From contig MKGP02000076.1 of assembly GCA_001913845.2 (NCBI GenBank), forward strand, positions 22,918 through 86,917: DNA of 64,000 bases, in the 5' to 3' direction. Each line of letters begins with the position of its first letter. Position 1 is the stretch's first letter. The DNA comes from Limnothrix sp. CACIAM 69d. GTDB lineage: Bacteria; Cyanobacteriota; Cyanobacteriia; CACIAM-69d. Made by a program: the position numbers and the translations under genes. This document shows, one piece after another, positions 54,507 through 63,157 of the stretch. The notes beneath the pieces are model-generated. The model worked only from the letters and a program-made list of their open reading frames with translations, ran no database searches and was not told where the DNA came from.

Positions 54507-55589
54507 ATGCCAACCAGCTCCCAGCCAACTGATGATGCCGAGCAAACCCAAGCTGTCAGTTTTCCGCCGCTCACGGAAATTACGTTTGAGGAAGGCTATC
54601 TCGAAGCCGAGGAAATCCCATTTGCAGAATTGGCCCAACAGCAAGCTCAGAGCGAGGAACTATCAAGCCCAAAACCTCCCCAGATTCAGACCCTGCCTCT
54701 GGAGCCGTTTACCTTTGAAACCGCTGCCCGATCGCCTGATCTGGAAATCCAGCGTTCTACAGGGAAAGCCCAGCAGTTCATTGAGCAATTGCCCAATGGG
54801 TTGACCCTAGCGATGGTGTTGATTCCCAGCGGCACGTTTCTGATGGGAGCACCTGAAGCAGAACCCAAATCTCGCGATAGCGAGCGCCCCCAGCATCTGG
54901 TGACAGTTCCTGAGTTTTTGATGGGGAGATATCCAATGACCCAAGCTCAATGGTGGGCGATCGCCGAGTTGCCCAAGGTCAACATTGACCTCAACCCCAA
55001 TCCCGCAAAGTTCACAGAACATGACCGGGGCGATCGGGCTGAAAACCGCCCGGTGGAATGTGTCAATTGGTACGAAGCGATCGAAGCTTGCGATCGGCTC
55101 TCCCAAGCCACTGGCCGCCCCTATTGTTTGCCCAGCGAAGCCCAGTGGGAATATGCTTGCCGCGCTGGAGCCACCAAGCCCACATCTTTTTGCTTTGGTG
55201 AACCAATCACGCCCGAGCTGGCGAACTACGACGGCAACTACACCTACGCCAACGGCCCCAAGGGAGCCTCTCGCCAGCGCACCACCGCCGTTGGCAGCTT
55301 TCCAGCCAATGCCTGGGGCCTGCATGATATGCACGGCAATGTTTGGGAATGGTGCGCTGATCTGTGGCACTCCAATTATCAGGGTGCGCCCACCGATGGC
55401 AGCGCCTGGACATCAGATTCGACAAAAGATTCGCGGCCTTGGCGAGGTGGTTCCTGGAGCAGCAATCCCAGGAATTGTCGCTCTGCGGTTCGTGTCAAAA
55501 ATTCACCGGACAGCCGCTTTAACTATGTCGGTTTTCGAGTTTGTTGTGCCGTTGCGCAGGCTCCCGAAGCGGGCTTGGTTGAAGAGTGA
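54507..55589 (+). CDS. Formylglycine-generating-enzyme (SUMF1)-domain protein with variable-region-like C-terminus
   Basis: 360 residues, MPTSSQPTDDAEQTQAVSFP. The first ~85 are acidic and low in structure. The FGE-sulfatase domain starts near LPNGLTLAMVLIPSGTFLMG and includes RYPMTQAQWWAIAELP, RPVECVNWYEAIEACDRLSQ, YCLPSEAQWEYACRAGA, GLHDMHGNVWEWCADLWHS and GFRVCCAVA at the end. In DGR systems such domains carry hypervariable C-terminal residues (GGSW … GFRV). True FGE catalytic cysteines cannot be assigned with certainty. The paralogue at 55741 follows after 151 bp; codon positions 1 and 2 of the C-terminal block differ far more than the constant words around it. Confidence 0.85.
   Translation: MPTSSQPTDDAEQTQAVSFPPLTEITFEEGYLEAEEIPFAELAQQQAQSEELSSPKPPQIQTLPLEPFTFETAARSPDLEIQRSTGKAQQFIEQLPNGLTLAMVLIPSGTFLMGAPEAEPKSRDSERPQHLVTVPEFLMGRYPMTQAQWWAIAELPKVNIDLNPNPAKFTEHDRGDRAENRPVECVNWYEAIEACDRLSQATGRPYCLPSEAQWEYACRAGATKPTSFCFGEPITPELANYDGNYTYANGPKGASRQRTTAVGSFPANAWGLHDMHGNVWEWCADLWHSNYQGAPTDGSAWTSDSTKDSRPWRGGSWSSNPRNCRSAVRVKNSPDSRFNYVGFRVCCAVAQAPEAGLVEE
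55446..55554 (+). other. Candidate DGR variable region 1
   Basis: 109 bp coding from GGSW to CCAV. It aligns with 56491-56599 without a gap. Constant blocks are aattgtcgctctgcggttcg and gtcggttttcgagtttgttg. Between them codons differ mostly at the first two positions, for example agc/tac, aat/ttt and cgc/ctc, a pattern typical when adenines of an AAC/AAT-rich template were changed. This is a candidate only; no template copy is in the window. Confidence 0.45.
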
Positions 55590-55740
55590 TGTAGGTATCT
55601 GGGCGCACGATCGGGAGGTAAGACCAATCTCCATATTCAACGACGATGATCGACTGGGTGGCCGCAATCCACGAATCATTGCGACTCGTTTTCCAAGCTT
55701 CCATCATCCCAAAAAGTGCAAAAGATCTTAATTTGTTGCC

Positions 55741-56634
55741 ATGTCCAGTGCTGCTAACCCTGCCGTGCGATTTGTGTTGCGCTACCGTTCGCGCAATGCC
55801 TTGCAATATGTCGAAGACTTAGGTAACGGCATCACCCTGGAAATGCTAAAAATTCCCGGTGGCACATTTCTGATGGGATCGCCTGCTCATGAGCTAGGGC
55901 GTTATGGGGATGTGGAAGAAGAGCTGCACGCCGTCACCGTACCGGATTTTTTCCTAGGTAAATATCCAATCACCCAAGCCCAATGGCGAGCGATTTGTGC
56001 GCTGCCACCCGCTAATGCTGACTTAGTGCTGAATCCTAATCCTGCACAGTGTCTCAACGACTTTCAGGATGGAGAAACGGTGATTAGTGCCGATCAGCGC
56101 CCCGTAGAGTACGTTAGTTGGCACGAAGCTACCGAAGCTTGCGCTCGCCTGGCCCAAGCCACTGGCCGCCCCTATTGTTTGCCCAGTGAAGCCCAGTGGG
56201 AATATGCCTGTCGCGCTGGGACAACCACGCCCTTTCACTTTGGCGAAACCCTCACTAGTGAAGTGGCGAATTACGATGCAAACGATGCCTACGGCCGTGG
56301 CTCCCAAGGAGAATATCGGCAAGAGACTACTCCGGTTGGCTACTTTCCGCCCAATGCTTGGGGCCTGCATGATATGCACGGCAATGTCTGGGAATGGTGC
56401 GCTGATCTTTGGCACTCTCACTATCAAGGTGCGCCCACCGATGGCAGCGCTTGGATCGTAGACGCGGAAAGCGATGCACGGCTTTTGCGGGGCGGTTCAT
56501 GGTACTACAGCCCTGGGAATTGTCGCTCTGCGGTTCGTAGCTACTTTTCGCCGGAGAGCCTCAGCGATGTTGTCGGTTTTCGAGTTTGTTGTGCCGTTGT
56601 GCGGACTCGCGAAGTGGGCTTGGTTGAAGAGTGA
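55741..56634 (+). CDS. Formylglycine-generating-enzyme (SUMF1)-domain protein, paralogue with variable-region-like C-terminus
   Basis: 297 residues, MSSAANPAVRFVLRYRSRNA. It lacks the acidic N-terminal extension of the neighbour. The domain has GNGITLEMLKIPGGTFLMGS, KYPITQAQWRAICALP, RPVEYVSWHEATEACARLAQ, YCLPSEAQWEYACRAGT, GLHDMHGNVWEWCADLWHSH and the end GFRVCCAVVRTREVGLVEE. Both paralogues end in the same GLVEE and share a short stretch after the stop (tgatgtagg). It may be a second receptor of the same diversification system, or simply a duplicate. No reverse transcriptase, template or accessory Avd gene is near. Confidence 0.85.
   Translation: MSSAANPAVRFVLRYRSRNALQYVEDLGNGITLEMLKIPGGTFLMGSPAHELGRYGDVEEELHAVTVPDFFLGKYPITQAQWRAICALPPANADLVLNPNPAQCLNDFQDGETVISADQRPVEYVSWHEATEACARLAQATGRPYCLPSEAQWEYACRAGTTTPFHFGETLTSEVANYDANDAYGRGSQGEYRQETTPVGYFPPNAWGLHDMHGNVWEWCADLWHSHYQGAPTDGSAWIVDAESDARLLRGGSWYYSPGNCRSAVRSYFSPESLSDVVGFRVCCAVVRTREVGLVEE
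56491..56599 (+). other. Candidate DGR variable region 2
   Basis: 109 bp, same boundaries in the protein (GGSW to CCAV) as the one at 55446. Seventeen first- or second-position and nine third-position differences separate the two, while two blocks of 23 and 29 bp are identical. Confidence 0.45.
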
Positions 56635-56690
56635 TGTAGGCTTGCATGGGAGCACAGTATCTACGGTTTTTCGTGGAATTGCTGCATTGA

Positions 56691-56735
56691 GCGCATACCA
56701 ATCAAACGAGAATTGATGGGTTGATTGGTATGCGC
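56691..56735. terminator. Perfect 15-bp inverted repeat after the second SUMF1 gene
   Basis: gcgcataccaatcaa (56691-56705) and ttgattggtatgcgc (56721-56735) are exact complements separated by 15 bp. It lies 57 bp after the stop. It could end the SUMF1 transcript, the minus-strand kinase transcript, or both. Hairpins near variable-region genes also help retrohoming in some DGRs, so another role is possible. Confidence 0.6.
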
Positions 56736-56819
56736 CCTGTGGTGATCCATTAACCGTTGCGTGATGCTTGGGTCATGCTCCTACAGGCTCCCCATTGCAC
56801 CGTACCGTAACCCGTGAGC

Positions 56820-58784
56820 CTAGATCGGAATTTCGATCGTGAACGTGGTTCCCTCCTGGGCCGTTGAATGGCAACGGAGCGATCCTTGGTGCTGTTCCTG
56901 CACAATTTGGTAGCTGATGGCCAAACCCAGCCCCGTGCCCTGGCCGATCGGCTTGGTGGTGTAAAACGGCTCAAAAATCTTCGATCGCAGCGCTTCGGGA
57001 ATGCCCAAGCCGTTGTCCTGGATGGCAATTTGCACCCGATCGGGCTGGCTGAGGCGCGTGATGATTCGCAATTGGGGCGCAAATCCGGCTCCCTCCTGGG
57101 CCCAGCGATCGCCCAAGGCATCGATCGCATTGCTCAACAGATTCATCAACACCTGATTGAGCTGATTGGCGTGGCAAGTGACTGGGGGCAAATCACCATA
57201 GTCCTTGGTCACTTGAATCGCCGGGCGATTCCCCTGATCAATCAATCGGTGATTCAAAATCATCAATGTGTTGTCCAGCCCCTCATGCAAATCCACCGCC
57301 TTCATGCTGGATTCATCCAAGCGGGAAAAATTCCGCAGTCCCAACACAATATTGGTGATTCGTTGGCAACCGGACTGCAACGAGCCGAGCACTTGCGGTA
57401 AATCGGCAATCAGGAAGTCGAAATCCAGATCCTCCAGGCGATCGCGCATGGCCGGCGAAAGATTGGGGTATTCCGCTTGATAGGCCTGAATGATGCTCAC
57501 CAAACTTTGGACATAGGTTTCCACATGGTACAAATTCCCCGCAATGAACGCCGTGGGGTTATTGATTTCATGGGCGATTCCGGCCACCATTTGCCCCAAG
57601 CTCGACATCTTTTCCGCTTGGATGAGTTGGGCTTGGGTTTGGCGCAACCGCTGGAGGGTTTCTTGGAGTTTGGCGGTGCGTTCTTCCACCTTTTGTTCCA
57701 AGGAAAGATTAGCCGCTTGCAAGGCTTCAGCCCGGCGATGGGCTTCCATGGCAATGCTGGCCAAGCTGGCGGCGGTGTTGATCACCTCTCGGTGATAGGC
57801 CGTGGGCTGGCAGGGAAACCGGTGCGACAGGGCAAAGGTTCCCAGCACTTCGCCATTGGCCGCCAAAAAGGGTGACGACCAACAGGCGCGGATCCCATGG
57901 CTGAGGGCAAAGTCCCGAAAGGGCGACCAAAGGGGGTTGGTGGCAATGTCCGTGGCAAAAACCGGCTCGCCACGATAGGCCGCCGTGCCACAGGATCCGG
58001 CACATTCGCCAATCATCAACCCATCAACCCCTCGGGCAAATTCGCTGGGCAGGCTGGGGGCGGCTCCGGCGCGCAGACATTTTTGCTCGGGATCCAAGAC
58101 CAGGATTGAGCAATAGGCTCCGGGCAGTTCCTGTTCCAGCAGTTCACAGAGTTGATTGAAAACAAATTGCAGCTTGCTTCCCTTGGCGATCGAACCAAGA
58201 ACGCGGCTTTGGGTGTCGATCAATGCTTCCGATCGCCGCCGTTCGATCGCCCCCGCCAGCACATTGGTCACGGCTTGCAGGAAGTAAACGTCATCTTCCG
58301 AGAACGATCGGGGCTGTTCGTGATGAACCTCCAGCAGCCCCAGCAGTTGATCGCGGCCCACCACGCCCAGCAGCAAACCGCTTTGGCTGTTGGCGGGCAA
58401 GGGCAGGGGAAAGTTTTGTAAATCGTGACCCAAGGGCACATTCGCCGCCAGCAATTGCGATTCCACGCTGAAGAGTGATTGCACCAAGGGCACATTCGCC
58501 ACGGTCACTTCCATGGGTTCGTTGGCGGCGGCGGGAATGGTGGCCACGCGCCGCAGGGACTGGCGATCGGACAACACGCGCCAGATGCTGCTGTAGGAAA
58601 TTTTCAGCACCTCTGTTACCGCCTGCACGGCCCGCTCAAACAGGCGATCGAGCTGATTTTCGAGCAAGGCCCACTGGCTTAAGGCCGTGATCACCATCTG
58701 TGCATTGCGATCGCTCAAGCAAGAGTAAGTCGCGCGATCGGGAGCCATCAAAGGGGAGTGGATTGCAGGATTAGCAAAGCTCAT
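56820..58784 (-). CDS. Sensor histidine kinase with two GAF domains
   Basis: 654 residues, MSFANPAIHSPLMAPDRATY. Residues ~40-190 and ~205-365 are GAF domains (LFERAVQAVTEVLKISYSSI and KGSKLQFVFNQLCELLEQEL … RACWSSPFLAANGEVLGTFAL). A coiled-coil helix (LEQKVEERTAKLQETLQRLR) leads to the H box MVAGIAHEINNPTAFIAGNL, then the ATPase part with NQLNQVLMNLLSNAID (N box), QDNGLGIPEALRSKIFEPFY (G1/F) and TGLGLAISYQIVQ (G2). No membrane segment, so it is cytosolic. The signal for the GAFs cannot be seen; no response regulator lies beside it. Read towards the SUMF1 genes. Confidence 0.9.
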   Translation of the reverse strand: MSFANPAIHSPLMAPDRATYSCLSDRNAQMVITALSQWALLENQLDRLFERAVQAVTEVLKISYSSIWRVLSDRQSLRRVATIPAAANEPMEVTVANVPLVQSLFSVESQLLAANVPLGHDLQNFPLPLPANSQSGLLLGVVGRDQLLGLLEVHHEQPRSFSEDDVYFLQAVTNVLAGAIERRRSEALIDTQSRVLGSIAKGSKLQFVFNQLCELLEQELPGAYCSILVLDPEQKCLRAGAAPSLPSEFARGVDGLMIGECAGSCGTAAYRGEPVFATDIATNPLWSPFRDFALSHGIRACWSSPFLAANGEVLGTFALSHRFPCQPTAYHREVINTAASLASIAMEAHRRAEALQAANLSLEQKVEERTAKLQETLQRLRQTQAQLIQAEKMSSLGQMVAGIAHEINNPTAFIAGNLYHVETYVQSLVSIIQAYQAEYPNLSPAMRDRLEDLDFDFLIADLPQVLGSLQSGCQRITNIVLGLRNFSRLDESSMKAVDLHEGLDNTLMILNHRLIDQGNRPAIQVTKDYGDLPPVTCHANQLNQVLMNLLSNAIDALGDRWAQEGAGFAPQLRIITRLSQPDRVQIAIQDNGLGIPEALRSKIFEPFYTTKPIGQGTGLGLAISYQIVQEQHQGSLRCHSTAQEGTTFTIEIPI

Positions 58785-58833
58785 AGGAATTCAATGCGGT
58801 GGAGTTTCGATCAGAGTGCTAATGAAAATCTGT

Positions 58834-58878
58834 ATTCACGAAAACGCCATTCACGAAAACGCCACTTACAAAAACGCC
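58834..58878. repeat. 15-bp tandem repeat, three units
   Basis: attcacgaaaacgcc twice, then acttacaaaaacgcc. It lies at the start of the 58785-59386 gap, which has no gene I can support; a 70-codon minus-strand frame covers the repeat and is an artefact of it. Confidence 0.8.
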
Positions 58879-59386
58879 TAGGAAACTCGTTAGCAACCTC
58901 AAGCATCCTGAAATTGTCCCAAGACTTTTAGGCGTTGGTAGGCGGCATCGGATGCTGCGCAGGCATCCTCCCATGCGGCAGCGGTTTCGGTTGCAGTAGA
59001 ACTCTTGCGCGAATCCGCCCTCATTCCCCAACCCCTTCTGCTCAAGGGGGGACGAAGAGGATTGAGATATGGTGAGTCAGAGCGATCCCGTTTTTGGCGA
59101 TCTAGTCCCTTTGCTGATTGGGTAGAGCGGTTTGGGTGCGGGTCTTGATTGGTGCAAGAGGTCTAATGGCGATCGCTCGCAAATCATGTTGCTTGCGAAC
59201 TACGAACCAAGGGTCGGGGTTGCCCTGATGGGGGCTTACGGTAGCGGCTAAAGGCGAAAAACTCGGGAATAAGCTCCCAAAGGCAAAAAATTCTTAAAAA
59301 TAGGGAATATTCGTGAAAAATTGGTTACGAAGGCTACCCAATGCGGCCTAGCTGGCGCACGGTCGCCAACCTGATCAGTGCGAACC

Positions 59387-62300
59387 CTAGCGATTGATTA
59401 GCCATTTTTGGATTAATTCCATCAGTTGCTTCAGGCGCATGGGCTTGCTGAGGTAATCGTTGGCCCCCGCTTGCAAGCAACGCTCCCGATCGCCCGGCAT
59501 GGTCAGGGCCGTGAGCGCAATAATCGGCACGTCCGCTAGTTCCTCATCGTTGCGAATTTGCCGCATCGCTTCAATGCCATCCACCCCAGGCATCTGGATA
59601 TCCATCAAGATCAAGTCGGGCCGCTCCAGGGTAGCCAAGGTTACGGCGGCGGCCCCGTCCCGAGCCACCAACAGCCGATAGCCCTTCGTATCCAAATAGG
59701 ACGATATGGTGACGATGTTCGCCTCGTTGTCTTCCACCAACAAAATCAGGGGCGCGGATTCGGGCCCATCCAGCAGCGATGTGGTTTCCGTTACCTCAGC
59801 CCCTTGGCCGCTGACCGCTGCCGCTGACACGGCCTGCGTGAGGGGCAACGTAAAGGAAAAACAACTGCCCTGGCCCAGGGTGCTGGTGACGTTCACCATG
59901 CCCCCATGGAGGTTCACAATCCGCTTCACCAGGGCCAGGCCCAAGCCGGTTCCTTCGTATTGACGGTTCAAGGCGCTATCCACCTGAATGAAGGGCTGAA
60001 AGAGCCGCTTCAGGTTGTCTTCGCTGATGCCGATGCCGGTGTCGGTGACGCTGAACCGCAGGGCTTCGTAGAGGTTTGGGCTGTTGGGGGCGGGCTGGTC
60101 GATCGAGCCGTCCAGGTTGGCATAGCCCACCTCCAGCAGAATGGATCCACCTTCCGAGGTGAACTTCACCGCATTATTTAACAGGTTGATCAACACCTGT
60201 CGCACCCGCCGTTCATCAATGCGGATCGGCGGAAAGTCTCGGGGCAATTTGGTGCTCAGGCGAATCCGTTTTTCCAAGGCCTGTTGTTTCACAAAGGCCA
60301 AACTGGAATCGCAAAGGGGGCGAACTTCCACATCGTTGTAGGCCAATTCCACTCGCCCGGCTTCAATTTTGGCCAAATCCAAAATGTCGTTAATCAGGGA
60401 CAACAAATGATTGCCGCTGCGTTCAATAATTTGCAGCACTTTCATTTGTTGCTCGGAAACGGAGCCAAACACATTCTCTTGCAGCCCTTCCACAATGCCC
60501 AAAATGGCGTTGAGCGGGGTTCGTAATTCGTGGCTCATATTGGCCAAGAATTCATCCTTGAGACGGGTGGCGCGGGCCAATTCTTCATTGTTGAGGGCAA
60601 GCTGTTGGTTGCGCTCGGTCAGTTGTGCTTGGGCGGCTTGCCGTTGGGTCAGTTCCTGTTTCAGTCGATCGACCAAGGTGGCTTGCTGAATTGCGATCGC
60701 CAATTGGTTAGCAATTTGTTGCAGCAACTGAGCTTCAGATTCTTGCCAAACCCGCTTTTGATGGCAAGCATGAACCACCAAAACTCCCCAGAGTTTGTTG
60801 GGTGCGGCCGGGGCAACCCAACGGTGATCTTCATGGGCAAAGGCTTCCTGCAAAATCGGAGCCACAATTTTGGATTGGATCTGACCTTCCTGGGAATATT
60901 CGCGTAGGCAATCGGTCCAGCGATCGTCCATCACATCGGCCACAATTCTGGCCTTGCCTTGCCAATACCACTCCAAAATTTCCGAAGACCAAACCTCATC
61001 TTCCCAATGGCGATCCTTGAGGTGAACTAATCCTTCAAGGACGGTTTCTTCGACGATCGCACTGCGGCCATCATCAAATAGTTGAAACACAATCACCCGA
61101 TCGCACTGCATCACCGCCTGCACCTGCTGAGTAACGGTGTGCAGAATATGACTCAAATTCAAAGATTGCCGAATTCGTTCGGTAATTTTTGCCAGGACAG
61201 TTTGTTCCTGCAACTGGCGGCTGATGCGTAATTCAGCCTGTTGGCGAACCTCCAGTTCCTGCTGCACTTGGTAATAAAGACTAGACTGCTGAATCGCGAT
61301 CGCCAATTGATTCGAAAGCCGATGGGCAAGTTCCACCTCATCCGGCAACCAATGACGCGGGCGATCGCACTGATGAATGCACAGTAAACCCCACAGTTCT
61401 GAACCACAAAGCAGCGGCATCACCAAATTAGCCCGCACTTCAAATTGGGCCAGAATATCGCTGTGGCATTGGGTGAGACCGTTGTTGTAAATGTCATCCA
61501 CCACAAAATAGCGACCATTGGCATAAAGCTGGGAATAGTTATCCCCAAAGCAATGGTCATGAATGCGAAGACTGAGGGCGGAAGAATAAGGCGCAATCAC
61601 CGATTCCGCCACGAAGCAACCATCGTCGTAGTCTGTTTGGGGATAAAATTGAAAAATTCCCACCCGATCGGCTCGCAACACCGCTCGAATTTCATTACAA
61701 GCCACATCAAAAATGGTTTGTAAATCCAAAGATTGCCGAATCCGTTCAGCAATCATGAGCGCTAAATGTTCACTTTCTGCCTGGGTTTTTAAAGCTGCTT
61801 CGGCTTGCTTGCGCCTTGTAATTTCCTGGGCTGTTCCCAAGATACCTAAAATTTGGCCGCGAGCATCTTTGAGTGGAATTTTGTTGGTCTCTAACCAAAT
61901 CCTGGAACCATCGGCCAAGCCATATTCCCGTTCGCAACGGAGGGCCGCTTCTCCCGATCGCAAGACCTGTCGATCTTCTTCTTGAATCTGTGCCAGGGTT
62001 TCCGGATCCCAAGGCAGTTGATCGTCTCCGACCCCCACTAATTCCTCGGCAGAACTTAAGCCAATGGTTGTGGCGCTGTAGTTATTAATGCCTTGATATT
62101 TCAGGCACTGGTCTTTCCAAAAAACAGCGATCGGAACCGTATCCAAAATGCCTTGCAGGAGTTGTTGGGATGCATGGCACTCGCGCTCGGCCTGTTTTTG
62201 AGCACTGATATCACGACAAACGCAAATTAATAATCCATCGTCCGTGACAGTGAGGGATAAGCCCTCATCAAAACTACTTCCATCTGGCCGTTGGGCAATG

Positions 62301-63157
62301 GCTTCCCCTTGCCAAGCGCGATCGCGGATCAAAATTGGAAAAATTTCCCGTTTAAAGCGGTCTAATTCTGCCTCGCCATAGAGACTGCGCCAAGACTTTC
62401 CCAAGAGCTGTTCTGGGCTGTCATACCCAAACATTTCCAAATGGGATTGATTGAGGTAAACGTAAGTATCTTCCTTGAGAATGGCAATTCCATCTTTAGC
62501 GCATTCAATAGCGGCCAATTGCTGCTTCAAAATTGCGTTTAGTTGTTGTTGATCGCGTAGATCAAGAGAGAGATGGGAATGTGACCCGGCGCATAATTCA
62601 GAAGATGCAGAGCAAAAAGCGATCAAAGACTGAGCATGTTGAGCCATCGGTGACTGAGAAAGCTCAGGATCTGGCTTGGGTTCTGGCTCAATCTTTTGTT
62701 CGATCGCCTGTTTAACCAAACTGCGATGCAACAAGACGGCGGCCACTGTTTTGCGGAGGGCCAAACCGGTTAAATGCTCTTTAACTAAATAATCCATGGC
62801 CCCCAATTTCAGGGCCTGTTCCGCCAAGGATTCTTGGTGGGCTTGAATCAACACAATTACCGGCAGTGGCAATTGACGCTTGATGCCCTCGTGGAGACTT
62901 TCGAGCACATGAATGCCCGTTCGATCGATCAAATCTAACAACACCACATCGGGCCGGCGCGATCGCCACCACTCAACACCCTGTTCTCGACTTGGCGGAA
63001 CCAAAATTTCATATTGCCGATGAAAATCACTCTGCAAGATCGCTTGCAAATAACTGGTATAAACTTTTACCTCACTCTTGGAGGCCCCAATTAATAAAAC
63101 TTTTGTCGGTGATTGCATCGGCGGAGTAACAGCGGTATTGAGGCGTAGTTGGCTCAT
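59387..63157 (-). CDS. Hybrid sensor histidine kinase (REC-PAS-PAS-GAF-GAF-HisKA-HATPase-REC)
   Basis: 1256 residues. The N-terminal domain (about 15-150) is receiver-like (RRPDVVLLDLIDRTG with the Asp kept) but its acidic pair is replaced (VLLIGASKSE), so phosphorylation there is doubtful. Two PAS regions follow (about 210-330 and 335-460; YVYLNQSHLEMFGYDSPEQL, IRSGEAALRCEREYG-like PAC text), then two GAF domains (about 470-640 and 655-830). The H box is FLANMSHELRTPLNAILGIV, the ATPase DTGIGISEDNLKRLFQPFIQ and GTGLGLALVKRIV, and the C-terminal REC ILLVEDNEANIV … ILMDIQMPGVDGIEAM is intact. GAF cysteines that could bind a bilin are not obvious. Not membrane-bound. Confidence 0.88.
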   Translation of the reverse strand: MSQLRLNTAVTPPMQSPTKVLLIGASKSEVKVYTSYLQAILQSDFHRQYEILVPPSREQGVEWWRSRRPDVVLLDLIDRTGIHVLESLHEGIKRQLPLPVIVLIQAHQESLAEQALKLGAMDYLVKEHLTGLALRKTVAAVLLHRSLVKQAIEQKIEPEPKPDPELSQSPMAQHAQSLIAFCSASSELCAGSHSHLSLDLRDQQQLNAILKQQLAAIECAKDGIAILKEDTYVYLNQSHLEMFGYDSPEQLLGKSWRSLYGEAELDRFKREIFPILIRDRAWQGEAIAQRPDGSSFDEGLSLTVTDDGLLICVCRDISAQKQAERECHASQQLLQGILDTVPIAVFWKDQCLKYQGINNYSATTIGLSSAEELVGVGDDQLPWDPETLAQIQEEDRQVLRSGEAALRCEREYGLADGSRIWLETNKIPLKDARGQILGILGTAQEITRRKQAEAALKTQAESEHLALMIAERIRQSLDLQTIFDVACNEIRAVLRADRVGIFQFYPQTDYDDGCFVAESVIAPYSSALSLRIHDHCFGDNYSQLYANGRYFVVDDIYNNGLTQCHSDILAQFEVRANLVMPLLCGSELWGLLCIHQCDRPRHWLPDEVELAHRLSNQLAIAIQQSSLYYQVQQELEVRQQAELRISRQLQEQTVLAKITERIRQSLNLSHILHTVTQQVQAVMQCDRVIVFQLFDDGRSAIVEETVLEGLVHLKDRHWEDEVWSSEILEWYWQGKARIVADVMDDRWTDCLREYSQEGQIQSKIVAPILQEAFAHEDHRWVAPAAPNKLWGVLVVHACHQKRVWQESEAQLLQQIANQLAIAIQQATLVDRLKQELTQRQAAQAQLTERNQQLALNNEELARATRLKDEFLANMSHELRTPLNAILGIVEGLQENVFGSVSEQQMKVLQIIERSGNHLLSLINDILDLAKIEAGRVELAYNDVEVRPLCDSSLAFVKQQALEKRIRLSTKLPRDFPPIRIDERRVRQVLINLLNNAVKFTSEGGSILLEVGYANLDGSIDQPAPNSPNLYEALRFSVTDTGIGISEDNLKRLFQPFIQVDSALNRQYEGTGLGLALVKRIVNLHGGMVNVTSTLGQGSCFSFTLPLTQAVSAAAVSGQGAEVTETTSLLDGPESAPLILLVEDNEANIVTISSYLDTKGYRLLVARDGAAAVTLATLERPDLILMDIQMPGVDGIEAMRQIRNDEELADVPIIALTALTMPGDRERCLQAGANDYLSKPMRLKQLMELIQKWLINR

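Noticed and set aside
55590..55740. Template region or reverse transcriptase between the two SUMF1 genes
   Set aside because: The 151-bp gap has no similarity to the 109-bp variable ends and no coding frame.
58819..59031. 70-codon minus-strand frame with FVNGVFVN repeats
   Set aside because: It is only a reading of the 15-bp tandem repeat at 58834-58878.
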